Shown here: piece after piece, positions 12,301-23,786 of the stretch
Layout of the letters: the number at the start of each line of letters is the position of its first letter
How positions within the stretch are numbered: the stretch's first letter is position 1
Assembly: GCA_002633025.1 (NCBI GenBank)
Contig: NMRB01000829.1
Coordinates: 183,817 to 247,816, forward strand
DNA length: 64,000 bases
Direction: 5' to 3'
From: Notospermus geniculatus
Lineage: Eukaryota; Nemertea; Pilidiophora; Heteronemertea; Lineidae
Position numbers and translations under genes: made by a program
Notes under the pieces: generated by a model
What the model was told of the DNA's origin: nothing
The model's database searches: none
The model's input: the letters and a program-made list of their open reading frames with translations, nothing else

Positions 12301-15300
12301 CCTCTTGTTCGGCGAGTCGTCTTTTTCCCGCTGCCGGAGCCTGTGGGCGCGTGTTATTGTTGTACATGTAGTCACATTCACTCACTCGATCAGTCAGTCC
12401 GCAGTGTGTCAACTGGTCAGTCATGTTAGCGATGGGACATGCTTGAGCAAAATAACTAGGCCTGTACATGTAAAGCCCGTGTCACCGGTCACACTGTGGC
12501 GACTAAAGCCCAGGACAATGAGGTCACACTGTGGCGACTTAGGTGGGCGAATCCCCGCGAACTAGAAGGAAATGGTCCATGGACCATGTGCTCACCCCTT
12601 TGGACATAATGATAGAGAGAAGGCCCTACATGGTCCATTATGACCATTTCATTATAGTTCGCAGGGATTCGCCCGCCTAGTCACCACAGTGTGACACGGG
12701 CTTAAGCGCTACTTTGTATGAGTATGAGGGAATCGGTTTGCGGGTCCAAAGGTCAAAGGTCAAGGCCACCATAGCTGACTTGTTGAAACAAGTTCTAAGT
12801 GCAGTAGGCCTGACTCGGACTCACCAGGTTTTCACCAGACATGGCGCACTACATGTACACTGTAGTATGTGGTACAATAGTGACCCCAAGAATCCTATTG
12901 GTTTGTGGGTCAAAGTTCGAAGGTCAAGGTCACCAGAGCTGACTTTGTAGGCCTACATGTAAAAAGTTCTGAACAACGTACTTATCGCATTGTCACCAGA
13001 TTTGGTGGTATACAGGTTATGTGTTTGGTAGGCCTTAGTGATATCCCAAAAAGCAGTCGTTGGTGGGTCAAAAGGTCGAAGGTCAAGGCCAGCAATAGCT
13101 CAAGAACGGCATTTGTTCTCAGTAAGGAACTCATCAACTTTTTATATTCAGGGACGTGGCCTGTGCAGTATCGGCACTTGTTGACACTTCTAATGTACTG
13201 AAAAACCTGACTACTTACTGACTGATGTCCGAATCTATCATGAATCCGCAGCATATCTGTTCCTTCACGCAGCAGTATGATGCCTTCCTCGTGATGTACC
13301 AGTAAATCTCTCCCTGTCACTTTCATATCTCTGTCCATTTCAACATTAGAATACTTATAGGGATGAAACTTCACCCCATTCGGCACCACGGCAGGTTCTT
13401 TAGGCGTGCATGCACTTGGGTCTGGCAGAATCTCGCCGATCGGAAAGATCCCATCTTTGCCCGGATTATCATAACTATTTTCTTCGCCCTCGTCCCCTGA
13501 GGGTACAAATCTTACAGTCACGGATTCTCCGTTCCTACCACGAGGATTCTCCTCTGAGGGTGAACCTGCAGTCGGGTGAACTGGTCCACCATTTTGTTTC
13601 TCGTTACTGTGCTCAGATTTCGGCTGCGCCCTTTTTATTTTTGATTCTATTCCCTGAACACGTCTAAGCCTTGCGTCTATTTCAGTTTCACTTTCATTTG
13701 CGTACCTCCGTAGTACCATAGCAATAGGAGTAGCATCTTGGTCGTTCTTAGCATCTTTTGATGCCTGTTCCTGGCGTCTTTGTTTAGCAAGTTTGCTCAT
13801 ATGTTTCCTGACTGATTGGTTTCTCGATGAATTTCTGGTATCACCCTGATTATCACCAATGTTCTGCTTCCCTCGAGACTGATTTGCCCTCGTGAACTTC
13901 GACTTCAGGTTAGTGACGAAGGTCTTATCCTGACTGCCGTCACTTGAGGTAGATTTGCTGCGGTCATAGGTTTTTATCGAGTCTGACTGCAGATCAGACA
14001 GGGTTTTACTCCTACGGATGGTCCCAACAACAGAACCCTTACTTGCTCTTGCAGGATCAACTCCCGTTGTGTAGCACAGCTTCACAGCAGGCGAGATGAC
14101 AGATCGCTGGACACTGGCACTTTTTATTTCACGTGTCTTGTTTATTTCAGGGGATTCCGAGATAGTATTAAACGAAGCACATGACTGAGCACGTGATACA
14201 GTGTCCTGCGCGCTGGAAGAGCCGGAACTAGAGATGGCAATGAATTTCGCACCCAGAGGTGGTTTACTGGAGTTCTCAGTTCGCACTGCGTCCTTATCCT
14301 CATCCTCATCCTCATCTACATATTTCTTATACACCAAACCTAACTTTGACCTTGACCTAAACGACAGATTATTCGATGACTTAGCACGATTTGGCAGGCT
14401 AGGATTCTCAACATTTGAGGGCCGCAAAGTTATCTGAGTGGCAGCCCTCGTCACTTCGCCTCGGTTTCTCTCACAATTATTGCACACTCCATCAGCGTCT
14501 TCTTTTACATTCTTTTCCACTTTATTTTTCGTTTTGTTTTCTTTGAGAATCCATTCAGAGAGACTGTTGCCTTTGAAATCTTCTATGTCTTTTATTCCAG
14601 TGCATTTTATTGAAGGAGTACATAGGAATTTTTCCCACTGTCGTGACTGAGATGCTCTTCCTCCTCTAACTGAAAGAGAAAGTAAACCGGTGAAATTTTA
14701 GGATACGTCATCGTCCGTATCACCGATAGGTGAAAACTAACCCCTACAGGAGGAAGTCCAGAATGAGAGTCTTTTTCCATCCACTTGGAATATTGATTAC
14801 TAAACGGTACAAGTCCATTATGAAACTTACACTCTTTAACTGCAGTAGAATGAAACCCAACCTACCTGCGATATTTTCTCGCAGATTTGTCGAATCATTC
14901 GCGTACTTGTTTTTCGCCCAGTCTTCAATACCTAGAAATTTTTAAAATGAACTTAATAGAATCATCACTGCAGGGTCCCTCAGGAGAGGCTACCACACTC
15001 CAGATGGTGCCCAAGGCAATGGTGACCACACTGATAGTGCTGCCACCTGTGGCAACACCACACACGGTATTCTACAGCAATATTTCTCGTCGTTAGGTTG
15101 ACAAGTAGAACTTGCTTACCTTCAACGATCATTCAGACGAGTTACGACCTCCTGTGGTTCGTAAGAAAGACACAGCCATTTGATATTTTCAAAATCTTTC
15201 AATATCTTTTCTGCGTATTTTTGTATACATAGGCCAAACTCTTTAACTAGATCCTTTCCTCCGCGCTCATGCATGAAGTTTCAGGAATAATGCAACACCG

Positions 15301-18300
15301 ACACTTTGTGTGATATTATTGGTAAAGGTTAACAAGGACGACGACACGGAACGAAATTATTTTCTTTTCATTAACCTTGCTTTGTCGAGCACATAAACTG
15401 ATACTTTATATTTGTATAGACGCATTATATTGAAAATCTATTAAATTTCTGGCAGACTCGGTGCAAGACATACGCCTACTCCTGTAATGTGTGTGTGCTT
15501 CATGTACATTAGATTATGGAAAACATATCTTTCATCCGAATGAGTAAACATTTCACCAAAAATTCAAAGGCTCGTTTATGACGACATGTATTTGATTTCA
15601 CTCATTTTTCTATTGAACGCTAACAGCGATGAGTCTAAAAATGTAAAATTATCAATTCGCATATTACGTTTTGTACACTTCAAAATTACGCATGAGCAAA
15701 TAATAGTCCCGATAGAAAACCAACCAAATCCATAAACAATACTTACTCAAATCATCAATTTCATCTTCGGTGTCCCATCCTCCAAATTGGTCAGATGTTC
15801 CTACCGATTTCCTGAGGAAAATGAACATAATGCACTGAGTAATAGACTCTGTAGGCCAAGATATTACTGCGGGCAGAGGCCTACAAAAACACATGCACCG
15901 CACTGTACATATCGCATTAAGTTCTTCAATCACCAACAGCATCTATCGTTTGCATTTCGATGGGCACGTTGAAAGTCATTCCTTATCTAATCACCGTTGC
16001 CTACATGTACTTTGATTGTAATTAAACAATCATGGTAACCGGCAGCAATCAATGCTCTAATTAAATGCAATTGAAGTGTTATCGATATGTTTACAAGGAG
16101 GAGAAATGAGCCATATCTATGTTATCTGGTTTGTCAACCGACGTCACATAGCTGGCACATTTGACCAATTGTCAATGTTCTTCACAGTATTTGTAGGGAG
16201 TTTAAGAAATCAAACATTTCAACGCCACTTCGGGCGGCCCTTCTTGTTACATAGTTTATGGTTTCACCATGTGGTATCACCAAGTGACTGAAAATAGGAC
16301 TCCACGAGATATCAAACTAGAACAATTCTTAAACATGTTCTTGATTCATTGCAGCGTTTACAGGGTCCTAGGGCCATACTCAGGTTCGTGGTACATGTAC
16401 CTCTTATTTTTTATCAGTCCGACCATGATTGAAGAACCCGAGATGAACTCTCAGTCCAAACAGTTTGGTGCCGTGCCCGTTGGCAACACCACAACAGTAA
16501 GATACATGCAGGTTGTCAGTCGTGGATTTCGTCCTTGATGCCAATTAGCGTCTCCTCTTTGTACTCCAATATATGTATAAGGCAAAGAAAATATTGACAA
16601 GAATATAGAAGCCAAGGGATATATTTCGGCAAATATAATGCCGAGGGCTAGGTTACTGATTGGTGTATGAATCAATATTTATTCCACGATGACTATCTTA
16701 ATCGTTTTGACCGAGGACTGACTGACACCCCGTTCCCGTCCACCCGTCGCATTTTCAACAAGAGGCCCCTGCATTTAGTGCGTAGCCTTCTTTAGACTAA
16801 TAATGTTCAGTGTCCACCTATGTACAGTACAGCAGGATAGAGGGCAATTTGAAGGGGACTATCAAGAGTGGTATAGATTCATATTGTTTTGATAGTGTCC
16901 TAAACAAAATTTTGACAATGTTCCAAGCCTGTTTAGGTACTGGTACGTCATGCATAACAGAATTTCTTGGGAAATCTTCTTGATCATTGAACACATGTCA
17001 CGGAGAGTGATATATGCTAACATCTATATGTACGTGTCATAACCTAACTGACTTTCTTTAAAATCAGGTCTTTCTTTGTGCCCAGGCATGACCACCTTGT
17101 CAATTCTGCATGAATATTTGAGAGTATGAGGCACTCGTTTTCAAACTCAACGGCATCTTGAGTTGACTCAAGTTTTACAAGTACACAAATTGACACACAT
17201 AATGTCAATTTCCAGAATCTTAGCAAATTTTCGACCCCAACCGGGGTGTTCTTCAGGCTGGCACTTTCAAGTCGAGCTACCAGAAGATTCTAGAAATTGA
17301 CTTCCTGTTTATCATCTGCTGGTAGTACATGTACATGTATTCTAGAACAGGAAGTACCATCCTTCCGACAGCTGGCCGCGCGGGAAAAGCGCCAGGGGGA
17401 AGATCAGGACCGGTATTCATAAAAATTCTTATCTTAAGACCTCTTAAGTCAAGTGTAGTCCACTAAACTAGGCGAAGTACTTAAGTTAAGACTGCCTTGG
17501 AGGAGGTGTCTAATATAAGGTGATTTTGAGTGGTCCACACAACTTAAGGAGTATACTGAATTCCACTTGTTCGGACCACTTTACTTAAGAGTGTATATCT
17601 TCGGTCTGCTTTGACTTAAGTAGTTTTATGAATACCGGTCCAGGACCCATATCGCCTAGTTTTCGCCCATTCATTCGTATGTCTTTTAATTTATAGAAAT
17701 AATTTTTAAAAAATCCAGTCCGCGTTCTATAACTACATGTATATGGATGACTTCAGGGAGTCGAATACATGTCTTTAAGGTAGTCAATCACTCAGTTGTA
17801 AGCAATCATGTTTATTCAAAAAGTCAAATAAGGCAATCTACAATTATGTGTAATTATTCACTTGAGATTATTCACTAAGATGAAGCCACTGTGACAGGTT
17901 TGACAGCTTTTATAATAATCTAGTTTGTTATCATGTCCTAAGTAGGCCTACGTCCTGAATTTCATTGACCACTGCCTGGGTTACCAATGTTTACCTTTAG
18001 TGTTCATTGATTGGTATCTTTCTACTGTGGTTGATTAGGAAGGAACGAAGAATACCCATCAGGAAAGGTGAAGTTAAAAGACGGAGTTACTCAGATCAAG
18101 TAGGCCCTAATGGAAAGTCTACAGTTCACAAAGCCATGTCATGTAATGTTCACGCCATCTGTTGTTCTGGTACCAAACACCGCTACCGTACTACGACAAG
18201 CAGTTCTCTTGCTTCTGTGCTGCTTTAGTAACAACAAATCGAATTCGGTAGCAAGAACCAAGAAGAATACAGTGCCAGGGTTCAGAAGAGGTTACACATG

Positions 18301-18403
18301 ACAATCTGTCATAGACTCGAAGTCGAAAAGTGGTGACTTTGTCTTACCTAGTATTTGTAATGAATGCGCTTCCTTTTTGAAGTTTTGGATTGAGAGGAGC
18401 CAT
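9316..18403 (-). CDS. complete six-exon gene for an unrecognised 610-residue disordered protein
   Basis: Exons on the minus strand: 18403-18348 (ATG; MAPLNPKLQKGSAFITNT), 15811-15747, 14669-13219, 11691-11567, 10108-10001 and 9343-9316 (TAA). All junctions are AG/GT, every phase matches, and the sum is 1833 nt, exactly 611 codons. The large exon encodes 483 residues rich in Ser, Lys, Arg, Asn and Glu, with an acidic run DEDEDEDKD. It holds two more ordered pieces: an ETEIDARLRRVQGIESKIK helix, and a possible beta-strand stretch GRDLLVHHEEGIILLREGTD just before its donor. The last exons encode DVEDPTALLRLRMPKLSNFS and a basic helix ending GVGDVLRRYQSQEDA. I find no signal peptide, membrane segment or known domain. 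It could be a scaffold or cytoskeletal linker, but that is a guess. A tRNA gene and repeats sit in its third intron. Confidence 0.78.
10500..10527. repeat. short inverted repeat
   Basis: GTTGACGTCCT and AGGACGTCAAC separated by six bases. It lies in an intron and no role is visible. Confidence 0.5.
12073..12144 (-). tRNA. tRNA-Pro (anticodon TGG)
   Basis: A 72-nt cloverleaf on the minus strand. The acceptor arms GGCTCAG and CTGAGCC pair over seven base pairs. The anticodon stem CCCGC/GCGGG flanks the loop TTTGGGT (anticodon TGG), and the T arm CCGGG-TTCAATT-CCCGG is perfect. The discriminator base is C, and a TTTTT Pol III stop follows shortly after. Full pairing and the terminator favour a working gene over a SINE relic. 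It lies in intron 3 of the 610-residue gene, on the same strand. Confidence 0.93.
12260..12298. repeat. perfect 16-bp inverted repeat, 7-base loop
   Basis: CACAATGGGCCCGTAT and its exact complement flank TCGATCC. It may be a tiny hairpin element. Confidence 0.7.
12473..12705. mobile_element. MITE of the GTCACACTGTGGCGACT family, copy 1
   Basis: The ends are inverted: GTCACACTGTGGCGACTTAG at the left, and CTAGTCACCACAGTGTGAC at the right. The subterminal parts (GGGCGAATCCCCGCGAACTA and its complement) and a central GGTCCATGGACC palindrome also match. The left end is partly doubled. Further copies are at 25259-25464 and 33357-33702, and there is a fragment near 31125. Confidence 0.8.
12715..13110. 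repeat. GGTCAAAGGTCAAGGTCACC-type repeat modules
   Basis: Three spaced copies of a GGGTCAAAGGTCGAAGGTCAAGG core (about 12744, 12906, 13066), each followed by a similar stretch with TTCACCAGA. This family is common in marine invertebrate genomes. It ends just before the donor of the large exon at 13219. Confidence 0.65.
16425..16496 (+). CDS. possible alternative first coding exon of the GPCR gene
   Basis: ATG followed by 24 open codons (MIEEPEMNSQSKQFGAVPVG, then NTTT with an N-glycosylation sequon) and a good donor gtaaga in phase 0. That phase fits the GPCR exon at 20160. It lies within intron 1 of the minus-strand gene. The codon stretch is short and there is no transcript evidence. Confidence 0.25.
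17180..17330. repeat. imperfect inverted repeat related to the hairpin at 20531-20645
   Basis: Shares TTTTCGACCCCAACCGGGGT and the flanking GTCAATTTCCAGAATC with the perfect hairpin at 20.5 kb. The right arm is degenerate (GATTCTAGAAATTGACTTCC). Confidence 0.6.
17407..17642. mobile_element. MITE with GGACCGGTATTCATAAAA ends
   Basis: GGACCGGTATTCATAAAA at the left and its complement at the right, with many CTTAAG words inside. No coding capacity. Confidence 0.75.
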
Positions 18404-19112
18404 TTTTGTATCCGTAGCCCGCCGCATTGACATTGTTTTAGTTGACGGAAGATATCCATGCAATATTGTGAAGAAATCTCACGAGCGATCCTCACTTGAC
18501 TCAGTCACTAAGAACCTCCAGTCTTTATTGTATGTGATTGTGGCTAAGGCCTTGTGTGTCATGGCTTGAATGCCTTTACCAATTGATATTCTCTCAGTGG
18601 TCGTTGGCACACTCATCCAAAGTTCGCATGTTTAAATCTATACTAAAGCGATCTCTCAATGGGGAGTCTTCAGAACAAACGCACTACCAAACACAAGCTA
18701 TAGCCTACTTCTTGATAGGCCCACCTGTGTTGAGCGAGGCCTTTGTGGCGCTAATGGCTTCATGCTTTGTGCTAATGTTTAGCATTAGGGCAGGGGCATT
18801 GAAGGTTCACATGCGGAATTTCAACCTGTCATTCGATCATGCCGTCTTCAGTGCGGTTAACGTATTAAACCTATTGCAACCTATTGCATCTATGAACTGT
18901 AGAAATAAAAAGTGCCAACTGTAAAAAGGGATAAAAGATTGTTTTTGAATCAAAAAGAAGCTACCGGCCTCTCTCACTGTAAAAGGGATCATAAATACGA
19001 TAGCGGGGAGCACATCGCAACAATGGACGCCTTTTCGTGTTTGGGAAATTGATCAGGACCTGAATGTCACTTTCATTTCAATAGTATTAGCCACTAGCGT
19101 CTCCTTTTGAGA

Positions 19113-19267
19113 TAGGGCCGTATTTAGCGGGGCAGGGGGCATTTGCCCCCCCCCCCAGAGCCAACCAAAAAAACCGTGATTTTCATGCGGATTTTGGGGA
19201 AAAAACGGCAAAAAAGGTCTTCGCCCCCACCCCACCCACCCACCCACCAAAAAGCTAAATACGGCCA
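19113..19267. mobile_element. short element with GGCCGTATTTAGC ends and a G/C-run interior
   Basis: GGCCGTATTTAGC at the left and GCTAAATACGGCC at the right, with C-rich and G-rich runs between. By eye it resembles a widespread class of short repeats with the same ends. Confidence 0.6.
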
Positions 19268-19917
19268 TGGAGATAGCTACGGTCACCATAGACTGTGCGT
19301 TATGAAAAGTTGAAGTGGCCTATCCACAGCCCTGAAAAATCTGCGATTGGTGGGATTTTCTAACCAAAGACGATGATATCAGCTGCTATGGAATATTCTA
19401 CGTGTTCGCTTGACGTTAGATATGCATGTGATCCCCCCTACTCACAATTTACACCCCTTGCCGAGCCAGGGAGCAGCTGATGATTGCATGACGTCGGACA
19501 GGGAGCAGTCCAGGTGGCTGGACCTTCTGGAGCCTTCGGCAACAACTTTCTGGAAACAACGTGCCAGGGTCAGTGTCGGCCAAAAATCGCTATCACTCTC
19601 AGACCTTTTCGATTAACTTGACTTGGAGAGGCGCCCACCTTCAACGACGGCCTATGGCCACCATTCCTGGACCCGCCCCTGCCGACACAGTAGCCGTCAG
19701 ATAGACCAGGAGCTTTTTGGAAGACCTCTTGATCTATTGTTTCTAGGTGCTAGGTTAAAACTTGGGACATGTCACAGCGAGGGAAGAGGTGTTTCAGCTG
19801 ACGTGAAGGTTTCTATGGAGATAGATATTCAGGTGGTAAAAACAGGTGATATCTTTGGCAAGTGACAGTTTTCAACCGGACTTCGTCCCGAACGAACGAA
19901 ACGCATTAAAGTCGACC

Positions 19918-22900
19918 ATGGCCAATCAACCTGATGGAGAAGATGTTGCAGGGCCATCGACAGCTTCCAGCCCCACATCGTCAGCTATTTCACCGGGAAG
20001 TCAACAATACAACGTAAGAAACAAGCTTTTTTATCTCAATTTGCAACCTCCAATCTGCTCGCGCCGAAATTGACAAGGCTGAATACATGAACCGTCCATC
20101 TACATTAGGCTTTCAAGCTACAATAAGGCAAATTCACTAAGTTATTTTTTTATACATAGGTTAAACTCTCGGTCGGCCTTCATCTTGCGAATGCCTCCCT
20201 GCTGATCATAGCCGCCGTCATCATCAGTTCCAACGTCATCATTGGCAAATCGGTGAATAAATTATCTTACAAGGCCACTCTCGGTAAGCTTTTATCAGAT
20301 TAATCAAGGAGAAGTCAGCCACCCTTATTGTCAAAAGATGGCAGCAAAGTTCAAGCGGACCAATACAAAAGAAAACTCTCCTGATCGCTGCGCAATCAAC
20401 CATGAATGGGTCCGCTAGGCATTGAATTTTAGACCGTACTGACACCTATTGGTCAACCGACTGACAGCTCCTCTTGCCACAGTTTACGAATTCCAAGGGA
20501 ACACGCAGGGCATGTGTTCCTAAATGTAAATAAGCAAGAAGTCAATCTCCAGAATTCACGAATTTTCGACCCCAACCGGGGTCCTTGAAAAAGACCCCGG
20601 TTGGGGTCGAAAATTCGTGAATTCTGGAGATTGACTTCTTGCTTATTATCATTTTGTGTGTCAATTTTGTGCTTTTCTGTATCTTGTTCCTAAATGTAAA
20701 TTACATCTATACTATAATGGACGGTAGCCATGTTGGATTTTGTTATCAACCTGAGTTGACCTGTTTATCTGCTATACCTTGCCATGTAATGACTGTACAC
20801 AGATCGGGTGGATCGGACTTTCTGCCCTATCTCCTCCTTAGTTAGGGCTTGAATCCTACGAAGAGCGGCCTATGTGTACAGTACAATAGGAGGAGCGTGT
20901 TNGATGTCCTTTTCTTGTTTATCTCAATTTGCAACCTCCAATCTGCTCGCGCCGAAATTGACAAGGCTGAATACATGAACCGTCCATCTACATTAGGCTT
21001 TCAAGCTACAATAAGGCAAATTCACTAAGTTATTTTTTTATACATAGATTAAACTCTCGGTCGGCCTTCATCTTGCGAATGCCTCCCTGCTGATCATAGC
21101 CGCCGTCATCATCAGTTCCAACGTCATCATTGGCAAATCGGTGAATAGATTATCTTACAAGGCCACTCTCGGTAAGCTTTTATCAGATTAATCAAGGAGT
21201 CAGCCACCCTTATTGTCAAAAGATGGCAGCAAAGTTCTAGCGGACCAATACAAAAGAAAATTCTCCTGATCGCTGCGCAATCAACCATGAATGGGTCCGC
21301 TAGGCATTGAATTAGACCGTACTGACACCTATTGGTCAACCGACTGACAGCTCCTGTTGCCACAGTTTACGAATTCCAAGGGAACACGCAGGGCATGTGT
21401 TCCTAAATGTAAATTACATGTTTATAACGATCTTTTTGCAGGGTGCTTGATGAACTGTTTGGTCGTCTGCCACACTGTTGCGGCGCTATTTGGCATTCCA
21501 TTCCTGTTTCTCCTGAGCTATGCCACTGACCCTGCCAGGGAGGAATCTTACATCACACTCGTCATCATCATCAACTTCGTATGTTTTCGGCTTCATGACG
21601 TCATGATGGCGTTCGCTGCTATTGAACGGTAAGCGAGCAGTATGGTAGCAATCAACTCGGGGTTAAGCTGAGCGGAACTTTGGTAAATTTGTGTCGGGGT
21701 TTGTCTTGGCCAAGGTGTCGCAATTTTCGCCTTTGGACTTCGCTCCACTCAACTTAGCGTCGTCCCGAAGGCGCAGTGACTGTGTAGGCCTTGATATTTC
21801 AAAATGCTATCACCTGAATAAATTTTCGTTTTTTATCGACTACTTTCAGATATATCACGTTGAAATATTTGCACAATAATCGCCTGAGTAAAATAAAACT
21901 TACCGTAAATTCGGTATCATGGACGTGGATAATTATTGGTAAGTGACGCCTAATCAGGAACAACGACCTATCGAAGTGTACCTTTAATTCCTCAATCATT
22001 ACGTTCGCTGCAATTTAGAGCAGTTTATATAACATAAGTACATGTACATGTACTTCTATATCTACCGCGTTAAGTGCACTTTGACTTTATCAAAAACGAC
22101 TATTTGTCATTTCAGTGCAGAACTGCTTGGGCGCATCTGAATACATGTATCTTATGCAAGAGACTTATACTAAGTAACCCTTTCCAATTGCAGTTGCATC
22201 CGTCTCAACTTCCATAATGGTTGCCGACAATCCAAAACGGGTGTCTGAAGGAGTTACCAACCCTATTGCCATTTTGCAGTGCCTCACCCCCGAGCGCTTC
22301 GTGGCAGAGGAGACATTGCTAGGACTGCTTCCTGCGGTAATTGCTTTGACGTTTGCAGTCTTGGCAGAGTCAAAAATGAATAGTTCGACAGGTGATGTGG
22401 AGGCACCACAGCCGGTGGAGAACCCCAACGGAAGTCGTGCGGAGCACGACGCAACTTCGATGATGTTTAAGGTCCAGTGTTCCCATCTTCTAACCTGGCT
22501 ACTGACAATGACTTTAGTTCTAATCGATTTCGTCAGTGACACAGAGTCCATTGGTTACTTGCTTGTCCTGCGGTACTCTAACATGATTGTCTTTCCTCTA
22601 TCACTGTGCGTCTTCAGTAAAAAACTGCGTGCATTTATAAAGAGGAAGTTAATGGATTATGAAATTTTCCGCTCTTGCATAAATAGTGACACTATCAGCC
22701 TCGCTGAGTCCTCTATCATTTCAAGTCCAGTGGAGGAAGTAGAGATGCAGCCAGAACATGTAATGCTTGGGTTGAGGTCGAATTGTCCCATGCCGATTCA
22801 CGTCCAAGTGCGGATGGAGGGCGACTCACGCGCATCCACTGCGATCGGAACGCATACAGGTCCACCGTCACCTTGCGAAGTGCTCGACTTCACTGCTGGA

Positions 22901-23323
22901 TACCCACGAAAATCTTTCAGCGAGACATTTTCAGTTACATCGAAGTCGTCATCAACGCCACCACTGTTAAGCATCGACATTGAATCGCCAAGTCATCGGA
23001 TATCAATGAGTAATGGTGGAATGGGTATCGAAACTATTTCGTTTGAGCGACTCGACAGACGAAGCCAGCCGCCGATCATGAACACACTTTCAGCTTCAAG
23101 AGCCTCCGTACGGTCGGCCTGGTTCTCACGCCATACTGTGCGTGACAGTAATTCACTATGTGACAATCCCTCCCCTAAGCCTTCAAGAATATCCGTGCCT
23201 TCCATCCACATCATACCCCCTACGGAAGACATCTCACCTGTATCAATTTGGCATGGTGTCGAACCTGATGTTTGTCTAACGCCAGTTGAATCGATTGCAG
23301 GCGATCATCAGTTTTCTTTTTAA
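19918..23323 (+). CDS. divergent rhodopsin-like (class A) G-protein-coupled receptor
   Basis: Exons 19918-20013, 20160-20283, 21442-21628, 21850-21938 and 22194-23323 (TAA) join in phase to 1626 nt, 541 residues. Seven hydrophobic segments are seen: TM1 in exon 2 (LLIIAAVIISSNVIIG, with Asn at the usual place); TM2 and TM3 in exon 3; the E-R-Y form of the D/ERY motif across the exon 3/4 junction; TM4 with Trp spanning exons 4 and 5; and TM5-TM7 in exon 5, followed by a basic helix 8 (SKKLRAFIKRKL). The last 180 or so residues are a Ser/Pro-rich tail suited to phosphorylation. Odd points: no TM2 Asp, no CWxP in TM6, and NMIVF in place of NPxxY. Ligand unknown. A second copy of exon 2 (21048-21171) and a partial gene copy at 37.7-39.4 kb exist. 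Confidence 0.82.
20531..20645. repeat. perfect 53-bp inverted repeat with 9-base loop
   Basis: Left arm 20531-20583 and right arm 20593-20645 are exact complements. The inner part GACCCCAACCGGGGTC is itself a stem-loop. It sits in the GPCR intron between two repeats of TGTTCCTAAATGTAAA, and the duplicate of this intron near 21410 lacks it. Confidence 0.9.
20902..20902. other. single N, contig join
   Basis: One unknown base. About 500 bp on either side (about 20025-20530 and 20923-21430) are near-identical copies. Confidence 0.9.
21048..21171 (+). pseudogene. second copy of GPCR exon 2 (TM1)
   Basis: Same 124-bp length, acceptor and donor as 20160-20283. It differs at the first codon (Ile for Val) and at one Lys to Arg. 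Using both copies in series breaks the phase. The adjacent N suggests two alleles placed in tandem; a real mutually exclusive exon is the alternative. Confidence 0.6.
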
Positions 23324-23698
23324 GGTACTCAGTTCTGCTGGAACAGAATGGAACATGTCCCGGCGACCGACTGAGTATTTTTGCTCATTTGCACGAAGTC
23401 TGTCGCAGGACTATTTTTTAGACTCCTCTCGCTCATTACATACAGAGCAAACAACATTGTTGTCAACAAACACTGCGAGGTGAGTGTATCACAGGACAAG
23501 CCTGTTAGTCCCCAAGCCTGATGCTAGGCCGACTGTCGTCAATTTAACATTAGGTGGGGTTCCACTTTCAGCATCTGAAGACGACCGTTACTCCGTCAGA
23601 TTTGTTTCCAGACTTGTTCAATACTTGCCAATCGGACATACAGGTGGCGCACACCATACGTGTATCTGTGAAATCGTTAATCACATCATAATACAGAT

Positions 23699-23786
23699 GC
23701 GAGGGTCCGTGGGTTCGATTCTGGTAGGAAGCAATGTCTTTCACCTTAGAAACTCGATTTCTATTTCATATAATACAGATGGCGCA
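23699..23786 (+). mobile_element. 5'-truncated tRNA-type SINE insertion
   Basis: Flanked by a 12-bp direct repeat ATAATACAGATG. The insert holds GGTCCGTGGGTTCGATTC, which contains a Pol III B-box (GGTTCGATTC). The second duplication copy near 39805 has one uninterrupted target. Confidence 0.65.

Noticed and set aside
14987-15096. Open stretch after TGCAG reading GPSGEATTLQMVPK
   Set aside because: Resembles the exon at 16425 only in a short GGCAACACCACA word; no convincing donor.
18538-18924. Plus-strand frame of 128 codons
   Set aside because: No start context, domain or splice partner; composition looks random.
22165-22551. Minus-strand frame opposite the GPCR last exon
   Set aside because: Shadow of the receptor coding strand.
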